Positions 14,281 to 22,033 of a stretch of DNA of 38,506 nucleotides are shown here, piece after piece. Both the position numbers and the translations under genes were made by a program. Position 1 is the first letter of the stretch; the number at the start of each line of letters is the position of its first letter. Below the pieces are notes generated by a model. The model did no database searches. It worked only from the letters and a program-made list of their open reading frames with translations, and was not told the DNA's origin. Source of the DNA: DATKXU01 sp035528905 (lineage in GTDB: Bacteria; Armatimonadota; UBA5829; DTJY01). The DNA lies in NCBI GenBank assembly GCA_035528905.1, contig DATKXU010000030.1, positions 1-38,506 on the forward strand, written 5' to 3'.

Positions 14281-16050
14281 ATGAGGCGTATTGCGGCAGT
14301 ATTCATACTCATCACAGTGCTTTTTGCAGGAACCGTCGCCCTATCTTTGGCTGAGCCGAGATCGGTGCCTGGCGAAATACTGGTGAAGTTCAAAGCCGGC
14401 ACGCCCGGGTCTGCGAAATCGGCGCTCCACCGGCAGAACGGCTCGAGAGTGATCGAGACGGCAGGCGCTATTGACGTGGCGCGTGTGACGGCGCCTAGAG
14501 GACGGGAGCTAGGCCACGCGAGAAAGTACGGGCAAAGCCGCTGGGTGGAGTTTGCTGAGCCGAACTACGTCGCGTCCATCTCTACGGTTACTCCATCGGA
14601 CCCATACTTCCAGTCGAACCAATGGGACTTGCAGCAAATCCAGGCCCCCGCGGCCTGGGATATCACCTGCGGGGTTGATTCGGTCATCGTTGCGGTTGTG
14701 GATACCGGCGTGGACTACACTCACCCTGACCTGGCGGAAAGGATCGTGGCCGGGTACGATTTTTACAATGGCGACTCCGACCCGATGGACGATCATGGGC
14801 ACGGCACGGCGGTTGCCGGTGTCATCGGGGCATCCACGGACAACGGTATCGGAGTTGCGGGCGTCACTTGGCTTCCGAAGATCATGCCCATCAAGGTTGC
14901 GAGCCCGTCCGGCTCGGCTGCCTACTATGCTATCGCCAGGGGGATTACATATGCGGCTGACAATGGGGCACGCGTCGTAAACATAAGCATGGCGGGGTCC
15001 ATGTCGAGCAGCACGCTGACTAACGCTGTTGACTACGCCTACCAGCGCAGATGCCTGGTAGTAGCGGCCAGTGGGAACAATGCGACTTCAATTGTATATT
15101 ATCCGGCAGGCTGTCCGAACGCGCTTGCCGTAGGAGCATCTGACCAATACGATCAGCTAACCAGCTACTCGAACTACGGTTCGGCGCTGGATGTGGTGGC
15201 TCCCGGTTCCGCGTATACGACAACCAGAGGCGGGGGTTATGGCGGTTTCGGAGGTACGTCGTCAGCCGCGCCGCATGCGGCCGGAGTCGCCGCGTTAGTC
15301 ACGTCTGTGAATTCCCAGCTCTCCGCGGCGGAGGTCGCCAACATCGTGGCTGCCTCTGCTGATGATCTCGAAACACCGGGCTGGGACCAGCATACAGGTT
15401 GGGGACGAGTGAACGCCTACAACGCCGTCCTGTCAACGCCCCCATCGGGCGGAGATGTAACGCCGCCGGTTCAAGACACGCAGCCGCCTTCTGTGGCCCT
15501 TGTGTCGCCTGTGAACGGGGCCGCCGTGTCTGGCACGGTTACTCTGAAGGCCTCGGCCAGCGACAATGTCGCTGTCAGCAAGGTGGAGTTCTTTGTGGAT
15601 GGAAAGAGTATCGGCGCAGGCGGTAGTTCGTATTCCTTGACCTGGGACAGCCGCACGGTCGCGAACGGCTCGCGCACGGTGACGGCCAAGGCGGCGGATT
15701 CGGCGGGAAACTCGTCCACCTCATCCGCTGTGACGGTCAATGTCACTAATACAATGTCCTACACGCAGGTGTTTGGCGGAAGCGTGATGGCGAGGAAGGG
15801 GACGAAGACGCATGCGTGGTGCGCCGCCTCTCCAGTCGTTGTGAAGGCCGAGCTATCGTGGAGCGGCAGCGTTGCTTTGGAGCTGCGTCTGTATGACGGC
15901 CGAGGAGTTCTGATGAGATCAGCGTCGTCGCCGTCCTCACCCCTTGTGCTCGATCTCGGCACTCTGTCGGCTGGTTCGTATACCTTCGGTGTCAGCGCTG
16001 TTTCCGGGAAAGCTAGATACCGGCTGACGGTAACGGCGACATCGCCTTAG
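14281..16050 (+). CDS. Secreted subtilisin-like (S8) serine protease with Ig-like and C-terminal beta domains
   Basis: Starting at ATG 14281 (GGAGG 6 bases before it) gives 589 residues and a clean signal peptide (MRRIAAVFILITVLFAG to ALSLA). The open frame begins 75 bases earlier but that extension is not signal-like. Residues about 25-100 form a fervidolysin/I9-like propeptide (PGEILVKFKAG). The catalytic domain covers about 110-390, with Asp141 (VVDTGVD), His174 (HGHGTAVAG), the oxyanion Asn in AASGNN and Ser327 (GTSSAAPH). Residues about 400-490 form a bacterial Ig-like domain (DNVAVSKVEFFVDG). About 495-589 is a PPC-like beta domain often clipped on secretion. It is an exported protease that probably degrades external protein, like the M6 protease at 4451. 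Confidence 0.94.
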   Translation: MRRIAAVFILITVLFAGTVALSLAEPRSVPGEILVKFKAGTPGSAKSALHRQNGSRVIETAGAIDVARVTAPRGRELGHARKYGQSRWVEFAEPNYVASISTVTPSDPYFQSNQWDLQQIQAPAAWDITCGVDSVIVAVVDTGVDYTHPDLAERIVAGYDFYNGDSDPMDDHGHGTAVAGVIGASTDNGIGVAGVTWLPKIMPIKVASPSGSAAYYAIARGITYAADNGARVVNISMAGSMSSSTLTNAVDYAYQRRCLVVAASGNNATSIVYYPAGCPNALAVGASDQYDQLTSYSNYGSALDVVAPGSAYTTTRGGGYGGFGGTSSAAPHAAGVAALVTSVNSQLSAAEVANIVAASADDLETPGWDQHTGWGRVNAYNAVLSTPPSGGDVTPPVQDTQPPSVALVSPVNGAAVSGTVTLKASASDNVAVSKVEFFVDGKSIGAGGSSYSLTWDSRTVANGSRTVTAKAADSAGNSSTSSAVTVNVTNTMSYTQVFGGSVMARKGTKTHAWCAASPVVVKAELSWSGSVALELRLYDGRGVLMRSASSPSSPLVLDLGTLSAGSYTFGVSAVSGKARYRLTVTATSP

Positions 16051-16067
16051 GAACCGCTTCAGCGCTG

Positions 16068-16097
16068 TTGACTTTCGCCGCAGCCCGATGCTACACT
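16068..16097 (+). promoter_or_regulatory. Putative promoter of galE, overlapping a terminator
   Basis: TTGACT (16068-16073), an 18-bp spacer and TACACT (16092-16097) lie 45 bases before the galE start. The -10 box is in the loop of the terminator hairpin of the preceding protease gene. Confidence 0.5.
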
Positions 16098-16117
16098 GGG
16101 CTGCGGCTCTTTTTGTT
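16077..16117 (+). terminator. Intrinsic terminator of the S8 protease gene
   Basis: GCCGCAGCCC (16077-16086) and GGGCTGCGGC (16098-16107) make a perfect 10-bp stem with an 11-base loop, followed by TCTTTTTGTTT. It starts 27 bases after the protease stop codon. Confidence 0.92.
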
Positions 16118-16141
16118 TCTGCCTGTTCTTGGGGGTTACTT

Positions 16142-17125
16142 GTGATACTGGTTACCGGCGGCGCAGGCTACATCGGTTCGCACACGGTCAAGCCGCTGCT
16201 GGAGAATGGCTGGGAGGTCCTGGTCTACGACAGCATGGAGCTGGGCCACCCCGAGGCTGTGATCGGCGGGACCGTCGTGCAGGGCGATCTGCTGGACGGA
16301 GACAGGCTCGATGAGGTGTTCAGGGAATACCATATTGACGCGGTCATCCATTTCGCTGCGTATGCCTCCGTCGGTGATTCGGTTGCGGATCCCGCCAAGT
16401 ATTTCAACAACAATATCTGCGGCGGCCTGAATCTCGTCAACGCGATGCGCGCGCACGGCGTGGACAAGATCATCTTCTCCTCCAGCGCGGCAACCTACGG
16501 CGAGCCGCTGCACATCCCCATCGAGGAAAGCCATCCTCAGAATCCGACGAATCCCTACGGCGAAACCAAGCTGATCTTCGAAAGAATCCTCAAGTGGTAC
16601 GACATCGCCTACGGGATAAGGTCGGTCTCGCTCCGGTACTTCAATGCCGCCGGTGCGGATCCTGAGGGCCGAATCGGCGAAGATCACGATCCCGAGCAGC
16701 ATCTCATTCCGATCGTGCTTCAGACGGCGCTGGGGCAGAGAGAATGCGTGAAGGTCTTCGGCACGGATTGGGGTACGCCGGACGGCACGTGCATACGCGA
16801 CTACATCCACGTGGCCGATCTCGCGGACGCCCATCTGCTGGCTCTCCGGGCGCTGGAGAAGGGCGCTGGGACTACCGCCTACAACCTCGGCAACGGCGAC
16901 GGGCAGTCGGTGAAGCAGGTAATCGAGACGGCCGGGCAGGTAGTCGGTCGGAGAATACCCTGGGAGGCCGCGCCGCGAAGGCCCGGCGACCCCGCGCGGC
17001 TGGTTGCAAGCTCGGATAAGTTGAAGAAAGAGCTCGGCTGGAAGCCCCGCCACCCGGAGCTGCACACCATCATCGAACATGCATGGCGCTGGCACTCAGC
17101 GCATCCAAATGGCTATGCCAAGTAA
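16142..17125 (+). CDS. galE: UDP-glucose 4-epimerase
   Basis: A 327-residue extended short-chain dehydrogenase that interconverts UDP-glucose and UDP-galactose with tightly bound NAD. GTG 16142 is chosen because it begins MILVTGGAGYIGSH directly at the first beta strand, as in other GalE proteins; the longer open frame reads back into the terminator. The NAD motif GGAGYIG is at residues 6-12, followed by HFAAYASVGDS, a catalytic SSSAATYG serine segment, and the YGETK pair (Tyr and Lys). RYFNAAGADPEGRIGE and RDYIHVADLADAH are typical of GalE rather than of other epimerases. It supplies UDP-galactose for cell-surface glycans or feeds galactose into metabolism. It has its own promoter and is followed by a repeat-rich spacer. 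Confidence 0.95.
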   Translation: MILVTGGAGYIGSHTVKPLLENGWEVLVYDSMELGHPEAVIGGTVVQGDLLDGDRLDEVFREYHIDAVIHFAAYASVGDSVADPAKYFNNNICGGLNLVNAMRAHGVDKIIFSSSAATYGEPLHIPIEESHPQNPTNPYGETKLIFERILKWYDIAYGIRSVSLRYFNAAGADPEGRIGEDHDPEQHLIPIVLQTALGQRECVKVFGTDWGTPDGTCIRDYIHVADLADAHLLALRALEKGAGTTAYNLGNGDGQSVKQVIETAGQVVGRRIPWEAAPRRPGDPARLVASSDKLKKELGWKPRHPELHTIIEHAWRWHSAHPNGYAK

Positions 17126-17139
17126 GGGCTCTCGGGAAC

Positions 17140-17226
17140 CGCTCTTACTCGTACTCGTACTCGTGGATTGTGAATCGTGACGAGTACCCCACTACTCCAT
17201 CACTCCATTACTCCGTCACTCCATTT
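17140..17226. repeat. Short tandem repeats upstream of the MFS gene
   Basis: TACTCGTACTCGTACTCG tandem hexamers are followed by an inverted ACGAGTA that can pair with TACTCGT. Next come CACTCCATTACTCCGTCACTCC-type imperfect octamers (17190-17222). The composition resembles the other intergenic arrays, but the C-tracts are only CC so no G-quadruplex pattern arises. Confidence 0.55.
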
Positions 17227-17270
17227 GCCCGGGGGGAGGGTTCTGCGGCGAGCGAATAGAAAGTAGTGTC

Positions 17271-18584
17271 GTGAGTGAACTTGAACCCGATCAGCAGCTT
17301 CAGGAGATAGACCAGGCCCTTCCCCAGGAGCCTACAGCCGTAGCCGCGGAAGCAAGGGCTGTCCAACTTCCACGGCCCTTCAGCGCGTTCAGGCATCGCA
17401 ACTACAGGCTCTTCTTCAGCGGCCAGATAATCTCTCTCACTGGAACCTGGCTTCAGCAGGTCGCCCTGGGGTGGCTGGTCCTGACCCTCACGAACTCCGC
17501 TCTGCTGCTGGGCGTTGTCGGCTCCATCAGTGCGCTGCCGATACTGATCTTCTCTCTTCCTGCCGGAGTAGTGGCGGATCGCTTGAGCAAGCGCAACCTC
17601 CTTGTGTTGACGCAGTGCAGTGCGATGCTGCTTGCGCTCGTTCTGGCCGGGCTGACTCATTGGCAGATAGTGACTATCTACTACATCGTCGCCGTCGGAT
17701 TTCTGTTCGGCACCGTGATCGCGTTCGATGCTCCTACCCGGCAGTCCTTCGTGATCGAGATGGTCGGGCGGAGGGACTTGATGAACGCGATCGCGCTGAA
17801 CTCCGCGACTTTCAACGGCGCCAGGATCGTCGGCCCGGCGGTGGCAGGCGCCGTCATCGCGGCCATTGGAACTGCAGGCGCATTCTTCCTGAACGGGATC
17901 AGCTTCATCCCGGTGATCGTCTGCCTGCTCCTGATGCGCGTGACGAGCAGGGCGCCGACCGCTGGAGCCTCGATGGTGCAGGGCCTCAGGGAGGGACTTG
18001 GTTTCGTCCGGAGGAATCGCGGGGTGGCGTCGCTCCTGATGCTGATCGCCGTCGTGAGCGTTTTCTCCATGCCGTATGCCGTGTTGATGCCCATATTCGC
18101 GCGGGATATTCTGAAGATCGGAGCGCGAGGGCTTGGCTACCTGATGTCGGCGACCGGCCTGGGAGCGCTGACCGGCGCCCTGGTGATTTCGTGGCTCGGC
18201 GATTTCAGGGCGAAAGGAAGGCTGCTCCTCACCGGGAATCTGACCTTCTGCACGATGCTGATACTCTTCTCATTCTCGAAGTTGTGGCCTCTCTCGCTTG
18301 GGCTGTTGGTTGTAGCGGGATGGGGCATGATGACTAGTATGGCCCTCACGAACACGCTTATTCAGACCTCCGTGCCGGACCGGCTTCGGGGACGGGTGAT
18401 GAGCCTCTACACGCTGATGTTCATGGGCATGGCGCCCATAGGGAGTCTACAGGCCGGCCTCCTCGCGCACTGGCTCGGCGCTCCTGCGGCGGTGCGAATC
18501 GGGGCGATCATCTGCGCAGCCGCCGCATTAGTCCTCAGCCCAGGCTTCGTCCGCAGCACACCGGACTACGCATCCAGCAGCTAG
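17271..18584 (+). CDS. MFS transporter, EntS/MFS_3-like exporter
   Basis: A 437-residue inner-membrane protein with about 12 hydrophobic helices. The first 38 residues form a polar cytoplasmic N-terminus. FRHRNYRLFFSGQIISLTGT and a helix with LQQVALGWLVLTLTNSALLLG are typical of the MFS_3 branch that includes the enterobactin exporter EntS. The loop 2-3 motif appears as GVVADRLSKR. LNSATFNGARIVGPAVAG and the central loop also match the branch. It likely exports a small molecule by proton exchange; the substrate cannot be told. The GTG start has only a weak ribosome site; no in-frame ATG, GTG or TTG lies upstream. It is followed by a convergent purA. Confidence 0.88.
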   Translation: MSELEPDQQLQEIDQALPQEPTAVAAEARAVQLPRPFSAFRHRNYRLFFSGQIISLTGTWLQQVALGWLVLTLTNSALLLGVVGSISALPILIFSLPAGVVADRLSKRNLLVLTQCSAMLLALVLAGLTHWQIVTIYYIVAVGFLFGTVIAFDAPTRQSFVIEMVGRRDLMNAIALNSATFNGARIVGPAVAGAVIAAIGTAGAFFLNGISFIPVIVCLLLMRVTSRAPTAGASMVQGLREGLGFVRRNRGVASLLMLIAVVSVFSMPYAVLMPIFARDILKIGARGLGYLMSATGLGALTGALVISWLGDFRAKGRLLLTGNLTFCTMLILFSFSKLWPLSLGLLVVAGWGMMTSMALTNTLIQTSVPDRLRGRVMSLYTLMFMGMAPIGSLQAGLLAHWLGAPAAVRIGAIICAAAALVLSPGFVRSTPDYASSS

Positions 18585-18676
18585 CAGTCAGCCGCCAGCC
18601 GTCAGCAGCTAGCCTCCAGCATCACTCCACACTCAACACTCAACACTGCTCACTCAACACTCCTCACTCCTCACGC
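18583..18676. repeat. Degenerate short repeats between the MFS gene and purA
   Basis: CAGCTAGCAGTCAGCCGCCAG-like units are followed by ACTCAACACTCAACACT and CTCACTCCTCAC units. This low-complexity spacer between convergent genes extends slightly into the 3' end of purA. Confidence 0.5.
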
Positions 18677-19941
18677 ACGATCGTCGCGGTGCGGTCGGCT
18701 GCGACGCTGATTAGCCGGATCGGGACGCCGGTAAGCTCCTCGACGCGGCGGATGTATGCCCGGGCGTTCGCCGGCAGATCATCGAACCTGCGGATGCTCG
18801 TTATGTCCTCCGACCAGCCGGGCAGTTCATCGTAAATGGGCACGCACTCCTCGATGGTCTCCCAGGTGTTCGGAAGCGCGGACGTCTCCGCGCCGTCGCA
18901 CTTGTACGCGCGGCAAATCTTCACGGTATCGAGGCCGCTCAGCACATCGAGCAGTGTCATCGCTAAGCCGGTCAACCCGTTCACCATCGCGGAATAGCGG
19001 ATGCCGACCGTATCCAGCCAGCCGCACCTTCTCGGCCGCCCGGTCGTCGTTCCATACTCGTTGCCTCGCTCTCGGATGTAGTCGCACACGTCGTCAAGAA
19101 GCTCGGTTGGGAATCTCCCAGCTCCCACGCGGGTCGTGTATGCTTTCACCACGCCGATTATCTCGTCAATTAACGTTGGCCCCACGCCGGTGCCTAGACA
19201 AGCTCCGCCGGCGACGGTGTGAGACGACGTGACGTATGGGTATGTGCCATAGTCAATGTCGAGCAGGGTTCCTTGTGCGCCTTCGAAAAGCAGCCTCTTC
19301 CCCCGTATTGCCGCCTCGTGAACGATGTAATTCGTGTTTGCCGCGAATGGCCTGATCCGCTCCGCATATGCCAGGTATTCCTCCAGAACCGCGGCCTCCG
19401 AAAGCGGCTCGGCTTCGTAGACCTTCGTGAGGATGGCGTTCTTGAGCTGCAAGTTCTCCGAGAGCCGGCTTCGAAATATATCCGGGTTGACGAGCTCGGC
19501 GATGCGGATCCCGATTCGGGAGGCTTTATCGGCGTATGCCGGGCCGATGCCCCGAATGGTTGTGCCGATCGCTTTGCCGCCCTTGCTCTCCTCTTCTAGC
19601 CGGTCGAGAAGCAGATGATACGGCATGACCACGTGGGCGTTCAGGCTGATCTTCAGCCGATCTACCGAGATTCCGCGCCGGCTGAGTTCGTCCAGCTCCT
19701 TGATCAGGATCTGTGGATCAACGACTTCCCCGTCGCCGATGACGCAGACCGTGTGAGGGTGAAGTATTCCGCAGGGGACAAGGTGGAACTTGTATGTTTC
19801 TCCGTCCACGACCACTGTGTGGCCGGCGTTGTTGCCGCCGTTGTAACGTATGACGTAATCCGCATCTGCGGCCAAGTAATCTACGACCTTGCCTTTTGCC
19901 TCGTCGCCCCATTGGGCGCCGACGACGACCGTGTTCGCCAT
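18664..19941 (-). CDS. purA: Adenylosuccinate synthetase
   Basis: A 425-residue cytoplasmic enzyme that joins IMP and aspartate with GTP, the first step from IMP to AMP. ATG 19941 is preferred because it gives the usual MANTVVVGAQWGD start; a GTG at 19950 adds three residues. Signatures run in order: GAQWGDEAKGK (residues 8-18, with catalytic Asp13), YNGGNNAGHTV, GIGPAYADKASR, FEGAQGTLLDIDYGTYPYVT, TRVGAGRFPTE and TTTGRPRRCGWLD. The glycine usually found in DEGKG is Ala here, a small but noticeable change in the phosphate loop. The gene has a strong promoter and a terminator-like hairpin in its leader, so purine-dependent attenuation is possible. Confidence 0.96.
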   Translation of the reverse strand: MANTVVVGAQWGDEAKGKVVDYLAADADYVIRYNGGNNAGHTVVVDGETYKFHLVPCGILHPHTVCVIGDGEVVDPQILIKELDELSRRGISVDRLKISLNAHVVMPYHLLLDRLEEESKGGKAIGTTIRGIGPAYADKASRIGIRIAELVNPDIFRSRLSENLQLKNAILTKVYEAEPLSEAAVLEEYLAYAERIRPFAANTNYIVHEAAIRGKRLLFEGAQGTLLDIDYGTYPYVTSSHTVAGGACLGTGVGPTLIDEIIGVVKAYTTRVGAGRFPTELLDDVCDYIRERGNEYGTTTGRPRRCGWLDTVGIRYSAMVNGLTGLAMTLLDVLSGLDTVKICRAYKCDGAETSALPNTWETIEECVPIYDELPGWSEDITSIRRFDDLPANARAYIRRVEELTGVPIRLISVAADRTATIVREE

Positions 19942-19979
19942 CCGATGCACGTCCTCTCGTGTTGGCCTATATCGCCCTT

Positions 19980-20014
19980 AAACAAGCAAAGTGGATAGCT
20001 CTGCCGCTATCCAC
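19980..20014 (-). terminator. Terminator-like hairpin in the purA leader (possible attenuator)
   Basis: On the minus strand GTGGATAGC and GCTATCCAC form a perfect 9-bp stem with a 6-base loop (19991-20014), followed by TTTGCTTGTTT (19980-19990). It lies about 20 bases downstream of the predicted transcription start and 40 bases upstream of purA. A transcript from the purA promoter must pass it, so it could act as an attenuator. Alternatively it ends transcription from the upstream pseudopilin gene. Confidence 0.68.
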
Positions 20015-20038
20015 CCTTACATGCTCTCAAGCCAGGCG

Positions 20039-20068
20039 AGTATATCAGAATTGCGAAACGACTGTCAA
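20039..20068 (-). promoter_or_regulatory. Promoter of purA
   Basis: On the minus strand a perfect TTGACA (20063-20068) and TATACT (20039-20044) are separated by 18 bp. The predicted start is near 20032, leaving a leader of about 90 bases. Confidence 0.75.
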
Positions 20069-20092
20069 GCTGAAATCCAGCGGCCTGAGACC

Positions 20093-20605
20093 CTATTTCG
20101 GCTTACTCGAGGCAGCTCCGAACCCCTGCGTAGTAATCCGACCGTCCTTGTGAAGCATGAGCGCCAACGGAGGACGGCCGCGAATGATCACATGGCGGTC
20201 GCACCTGATGACAACGGTGCCGGGCGGGGCGTTCATCGCCGGTGGTGCGTACTCATAGCTGACGATGCGGACCGGGCGCTTATCAGCAGGGCAATGGAGG
20301 ATCTTCCTGTTCTCAAGGAAGTTCGGGTGAAGCTCCTCCAGGCCGGCCGGGTACTTCCCTTTCTTCCTGGCATACCGCTCGAGGGCTCCGCTGATATCCT
20401 GCTGATTCTTGGGATCCGGGTTCTGGAGGTTCGCCTGGCACTCGGCTGCGTGCCTGAGAGCGGGGTACTTGGAGACCATGGTGACGAGCCACACGATGAC
20501 CGCGATTCCGATTACAACAGCAACCAAACATGTGATACCGGTTGTTCTCAAGCAGTTTGATTGAGTGCTCGCTGGCGAGACGCCCCGGTAGCCTTCATTC
20601 GTCAT
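20093..20605 (-). CDS. Membrane-anchored pseudopilin-like protein
   Basis: A 170-residue protein with one hydrophobic segment (about residues 22-44), then an outer domain. This domain has the layout of type II pseudopilin-like proteins: an amphipathic helix with ISGALERYARKKGKYPAGLE (small, tyrosine-rich, 'YP..L'), a single Cys in ILHCPAD, a Y.Y segment, and an ending with H...G and LHKDGRI. No clear prepilin cleavage site (G/FTLIE) precedes the helix, so it may be a pilin-derived periplasmic protein rather than a filament subunit. It is transcribed toward purA but separated from it by a promoter and hairpin. Its function is not known to me. Confidence 0.7.
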   Translation of the reverse strand: MTNEGYRGVSPASTQSNCLRTTGITCLVAVVIGIAVIVWLVTMVSKYPALRHAAECQANLQNPDPKNQQDISGALERYARKKGKYPAGLEELHPNFLENRKILHCPADKRPVRIVSYEYAPPAMNAPPGTVVIRCDRHVIIRGRPPLALMLHKDGRITTQGFGAASSKPK

Positions 20606-20683
20606 GAGATGCCAGACCTCTGGGGGATGGGGTGCGTGGACCCATGATATGCCTTCCCGCGATTCGCGTCAAGGCCGCACCGC

Positions 20684-20713
20684 TTGCCATCTTGCCGGAA
20701 CGTCTGCTATAAT
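20684..20713 (+). promoter_or_regulatory. Promoter of the hisD operon giving a probable leaderless mRNA
   Basis: TTGCCA (20684-20689), an 18-bp spacer and perfect TATAAT (20708-20713). Only 6 bases separate the -10 box from the hisD ATG at 20720, so transcription should begin at or next to the start codon. No ribosome-binding sequence fits in that interval. Confidence 0.65.
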
Positions 20714-20719
20714 CTGCCC

Positions 20720-22012
20720 ATGCGCGTGCTGGACGCCCAAAGCTGTAGGCCCGAAGAACTGGCTCGATTTCTGGACAAGCCTCTCCTCCAGGAGAATCCG
20801 GAGGTGGAGGATGCCGTTCGCCGCATACTCGCCGATGTGAGGGAGCGCGGCGACACGGCGGTCCTCGACTACGTCCGCAAGTTCGATTGGCCGGAGGCGG
20901 ACTCGCTTGTCGTCCCTGGTGAAGCAATCGAGCAGGCGTACTCACAGGTATCGGACAGCCTGCTCGCGGCCATAAGATCCGCCAAGAGGAATATCGAGCG
21001 CTTCCACAGGAAGCAGGTCAGGACGTCCTGGATGGATTCGGAGGAGAAGGGGAAGCTTCTGGGGCAGATGATCCGGCCGCTGGATCGGGTGGGCGTGCTG
21101 GCTCCGGCGTTCCAGGCGCCTCTGCCGAGTTCGCTCCTCATGGCTGCGGTTCCGGCAAAGGTTGCGGGAGTGAAGGAGCTATTCGTGTCCACTCCGCCGC
21201 GCAAGGACGGCTCCATACATCCAGCGATGGCGGTGGCAGCCGCGGAGTGCGGCGCGGATCGGATATTTCGGATCGGCGGGGCGCACGGCGTCGCAGCGCT
21301 GGCCTGCGGGACGGAGACGGTTCCTCGTGTGGATAAGATAGTCGGCCCCGGCGGGGTCTACGTCACGATGGCGAAGCGCCTGGTCTACGGCCAGGTCGGC
21401 ATAGAGATGCTCGCCGGCCCCAGCGAAGTTCTCGTGCTCGCGGACAACACGGCCAATCCTCGGTATGTCGCCGCCGATCTGCTTTCGCAGGCGGAGCACG
21501 ACACCGACGCGCGGGCGATTCTCATCACTCCGTCTCGCGAGCTGGCGGAAGCGGTAAGCGCCGAAGTCGAGCGTCAGCTTCGGAATCTCCCTCGCAGGGA
21601 GGTGGCTCAAGCCAGTTTGGATCAGAACGGTGCAATCATTATGACCGCGAGCCTCGATGAGGCTGTCGAGCTGGCGAACAGGGCTGCGCCGGAGCACCTG
21701 GAATTAGCAGTCGCCGAGCCGATGCTGCTGCTCGATTCGATAATGAACGCGGGCACAATCTTGCTTGGCGAGTATTCCACTGAGCCTCTGGCGGACTACG
21801 TTGCCGGCCCAAGTCACATACTGCCGACCAGCGGGACCGCGCGCTTTTCTTCGCCACTGAATGTGGACGATTTTCTGAAGAAGTCCAGCATCATAATGTA
21901 TTCGCGTGAGGGCGTTGACGCCGACGCTGAGGCCGCCATCGAGCTGGCCGAGGCTGAGGGCCTCGACGGCCACGCCAGGGCAGTTCGCGCAAGAATTGAG
22001 AGAATGGAGTAA
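20720..22012 (+). CDS. hisD: Histidinol dehydrogenase
   Basis: A 430-residue enzyme for the last two oxidations of histidine biosynthesis, from histidinol via the aldehyde to histidine, using NAD and zinc. The ATG at 20720 fits the family start better than the longer frame from 20684, which would include the promoter. Zinc and catalytic residues are visible: Q and H in SQAEHDTDA, E and H in APEHLEL, D in PLADYVAG, H in the C-terminal GLDGHARAV. Some normally conserved positions differ: the PGG of the usual V.VPGG..P segment reads PAF, GGAQ is GGAH, and GPGN is GPGG. It is still likely to be true HisD because a HAD phosphatase, hisB and hisA follow. It is 21 bases upstream of the HAD gene. Confidence 0.92.
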   Translation: MRVLDAQSCRPEELARFLDKPLLQENPEVEDAVRRILADVRERGDTAVLDYVRKFDWPEADSLVVPGEAIEQAYSQVSDSLLAAIRSAKRNIERFHRKQVRTSWMDSEEKGKLLGQMIRPLDRVGVLAPAFQAPLPSSLLMAAVPAKVAGVKELFVSTPPRKDGSIHPAMAVAAAECGADRIFRIGGAHGVAALACGTETVPRVDKIVGPGGVYVTMAKRLVYGQVGIEMLAGPSEVLVLADNTANPRYVAADLLSQAEHDTDARAILITPSRELAEAVSAEVERQLRNLPRREVAQASLDQNGAIIMTASLDEAVELANRAAPEHLELAVAEPMLLLDSIMNAGTILLGEYSTEPLADYVAGPSHILPTSGTARFSSPLNVDDFLKKSSIIMYSREGVDADAEAAIELAEAEGLDGHARAVRARIERME

Positions 22013-22033
22013 TGAGATCGCACGCTTCTAGGG

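Noticed and set aside
16136..17095. 319-codon minus-strand frame opposite galE
   Set aside because: It is an exact shadow of GalE, which has all the expected motifs.
20684..22012. HisD reading from the upstream ATG at 20684
   Set aside because: The extra 12 codons cover the -35 and -10 boxes and do not resemble HisD N-termini.
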